64,000 nucleotides of DNA from Emydura subglobosa. Lineage: Eukaryota > Chordata > Testudines > Chelidae. Of the stretch, positions 62,503-64,000 are shown one piece after another; positions within the stretch are counted from its first letter, which is position 1, and every line of letters begins with the position of its first letter. Location of the stretch: assembly GCA_007922225.1 (NCBI GenBank), contig ML679970.1, positions 21,068,290 to 21,132,289 on the forward strand. Direction: 5' to 3'. The translations under genes and the position numbers were made by a program. The notes beneath the pieces were generated by a model. It was not told the DNA's origin. It worked only from the letters and a program-made list of their open reading frames with translations, and ran no database searches.

Positions 62503-64000
62503 AGTTAAGGATTCTCTGGCCATAGGCTATTTCAGATGCTCTCTTTGTTAATCCCCAGCTCCTCTCTGAGTGGTGGGTTTCCCCCACTATTTCCTGGGGA
62601 AGCTCAGTGCTATTACAGGGGGAATAACTCCTGCCAAATGTGAGACCTGGCAACAATATACTTGATCGGGTTGGGCCAAAGTATCTCCTTTATCCTACTG
62701 CACAGTGGTGTGCCCCACGTTCCCTGAGGCCTTCCATTGGAAGCAGGGCTCAAAGCAGGGTGATATTTCCACCCGATAGCAAAGAATGTGAAAGACCTTT
62801 AAGGTGTATGTTGAACCTAAGGCTTTTGTGAAATGTTAAACCAAAGCCTTTCTGCCCATATCTAGAAGGGGTCTGTTGGAGGAGAGTATTAAAAATCACA
62901 GGATGTTCTTTGTAAATCTGATGGGGTTAACACAGATGTCTTGAACATGTCTCCTTCTGTAGTAATAAACCGTGGGCTGTCTGTTGTCACGTGAACTATC
63001 ACTGAGGACAGGATGGCTGTTGGGGTCATTTCTGCACTCTCATTGTGGCCATTTCCTATTTTCTTTATAGGCCAATGGGACACCGTGGGTGGTCTTTACA
63101 ATCATACTCTGTTCTGTTACTCCAGGCTTAAAAGCCAGCTGCTGATTCACAGGATTTATTTATGTTTAAAGGCATCATGGCAGGGCATGCAGTTCCCCTC
63201 TGAATAGAGTTTGCATTCCCAATCTACACTTAAAGGAGGAAAAATAAATGTTTCCCAGTACTGATGTGTATTTTTTTAAAATTAATTACTTCCCTCATTT
63301 TGAAAGTTATAGTCCAGTGCATGAGCCACACCAAAGCACTAAAGGGTTCCTGCCCTGTAACAGTGTGAGTGAATATAATATGGAATACCCACCAAATTGG
63401 ACCTCATAGCTGGAATATTTTAGTTAGACACTCCAAACGGGAAATAAAGTGCAAATTTTTAAGAGAGAGAGTAACTAGCTACTGGAAGAATATATCATGG
63501 GAGGTGGTGAATTCTCCATCATTTGAAATCTTTTAATCAGATCTAGATGTCTTTCTAAAATCTATGCTCTAGTTCAGCCCCAACTAAGAGCTTTTCCATT
63601 CCCATCTTGCCAACAGAAATACCACTACTAGTCCCTGGTATCACGAACCCATATACTGTCCACCCCCCAAAATAGCGGTAATGCACTTCCTAGAAGGCTT
63701 TGCTCCTCTTATCTACTTCCTGAAGAGCTCTTACAGTCTTCTGGGCTGTGGCAAACAAGCAAGGAATAACTAGTAATATCTCACAGTTCGTTTATATTGC
63801 TCCTTTCCCCCAAAGCAGTTTACTAGGTCATATACTTGGATTAACTATCTCATCCACCACTAGGGTGTAACATGGCAGCTGTTGAAGAGAGCACAGTAGC
63901 ACTAAACAACAATTTAGGACTATGAGAAAGCATACTCTGTTCAACATAAACTACAGGGGAAATTAAGGAAAGCAGAATGGAATTAATCAAGTGCAGTTTG
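62503..64000. other. Upstream flank of COPG1, no gene seen
   Basis: A/T-rich sequence with a CR1 fragment at about 63440-63590. No exon or promoter of another gene is recognised before the window ends. Confidence 0.6.
63440..63590 (+). mobile_element. CR1 LINE 3' fragment
   Basis: Contains GGTGGTGAATTCTCCATCAT, TTTTAATCAGATCTAGATG and TTTCTAAAATCTATGCTCTA, the sauropsid CR1 sequence shortly before its 3' end. It is truncated and stops before the terminal tail. Confidence 0.75.

Noticed and set aside
61946..62656. 236-residue open frame upstream of COPG1 on the - strand
   Set aside because: Much of it is the translated minisatellite, giving a repeating peptide; the rest is promoter DNA.

Overview
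This is vertebrate nuclear DNA, not a microbial locus. The genes are split by GT-AG introns, with CpG islands at their promoters. The non-coding DNA carries CR1 LINEs, MIR- and L2-like tails, hAT and Harbinger-like MITEs, LTR-like repeats and microsatellites. Abundant CR1 together with old MIR/L2 and many short DNA transposons suggests a non-avian sauropsid, most likely a turtle. That is an inference from repeat content; the species was not identified.

Four protein-coding genes can be supported. (1) H1-10 (H1FX linker histone) is a single exon at 2294-2956 on +, inside a very GC-rich island at about 1-4450. (2) An orphan H2A-family histone is encoded by a single coding exon at 14416-14796 on -, probably with an intron in its 5' UTR and a TATA/CCAAT/octamer promoter at 15291-15386. 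(3) HMCES, the SRAP-domain DNA-protein crosslink shield for abasic sites, lies on - with six coding exons between 28839 and 20337 (334 aa). (4) COPG1, the gamma-1 subunit of the COPI coat, lies on - with 24 coding exons between 61965 and 32436. Its reconstructed length is 874 aa, the length I recall for the human protein. Splice sites and phases of both multi-exon genes were read by eye and close without a frameshift.

Layout: 1-4450 CpG island with H1-10; 4450-12950 intergenic with a MITE and a CR1; 12950-15390 the H2A gene; 15390-18650 intergenic; 18655-30600 HMCES, with a long 3' UTR and a 1.1-kb hAT element in an intron; 30600-32280 spacer; 32280-62220 COPG1, whose introns hold most of the repeats; 62220-64000 upstream flank with a minisatellite. 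The HMCES, COPG1 and H1-10 neighbourhood matches, from memory, the human 3q21 region. The H2A gene between H1-10 and HMCES is the least familiar part.

I found no novel multi-gene system. The most interesting points are the H2A gene with an H2A.X-like core but no SQ[E/D]Y tail, a GC-AG intron in HMCES, a CRE plus UPRE-like cluster at the COPG1 promoter beside a minisatellite, and several transposon copies with readable target-site duplications.
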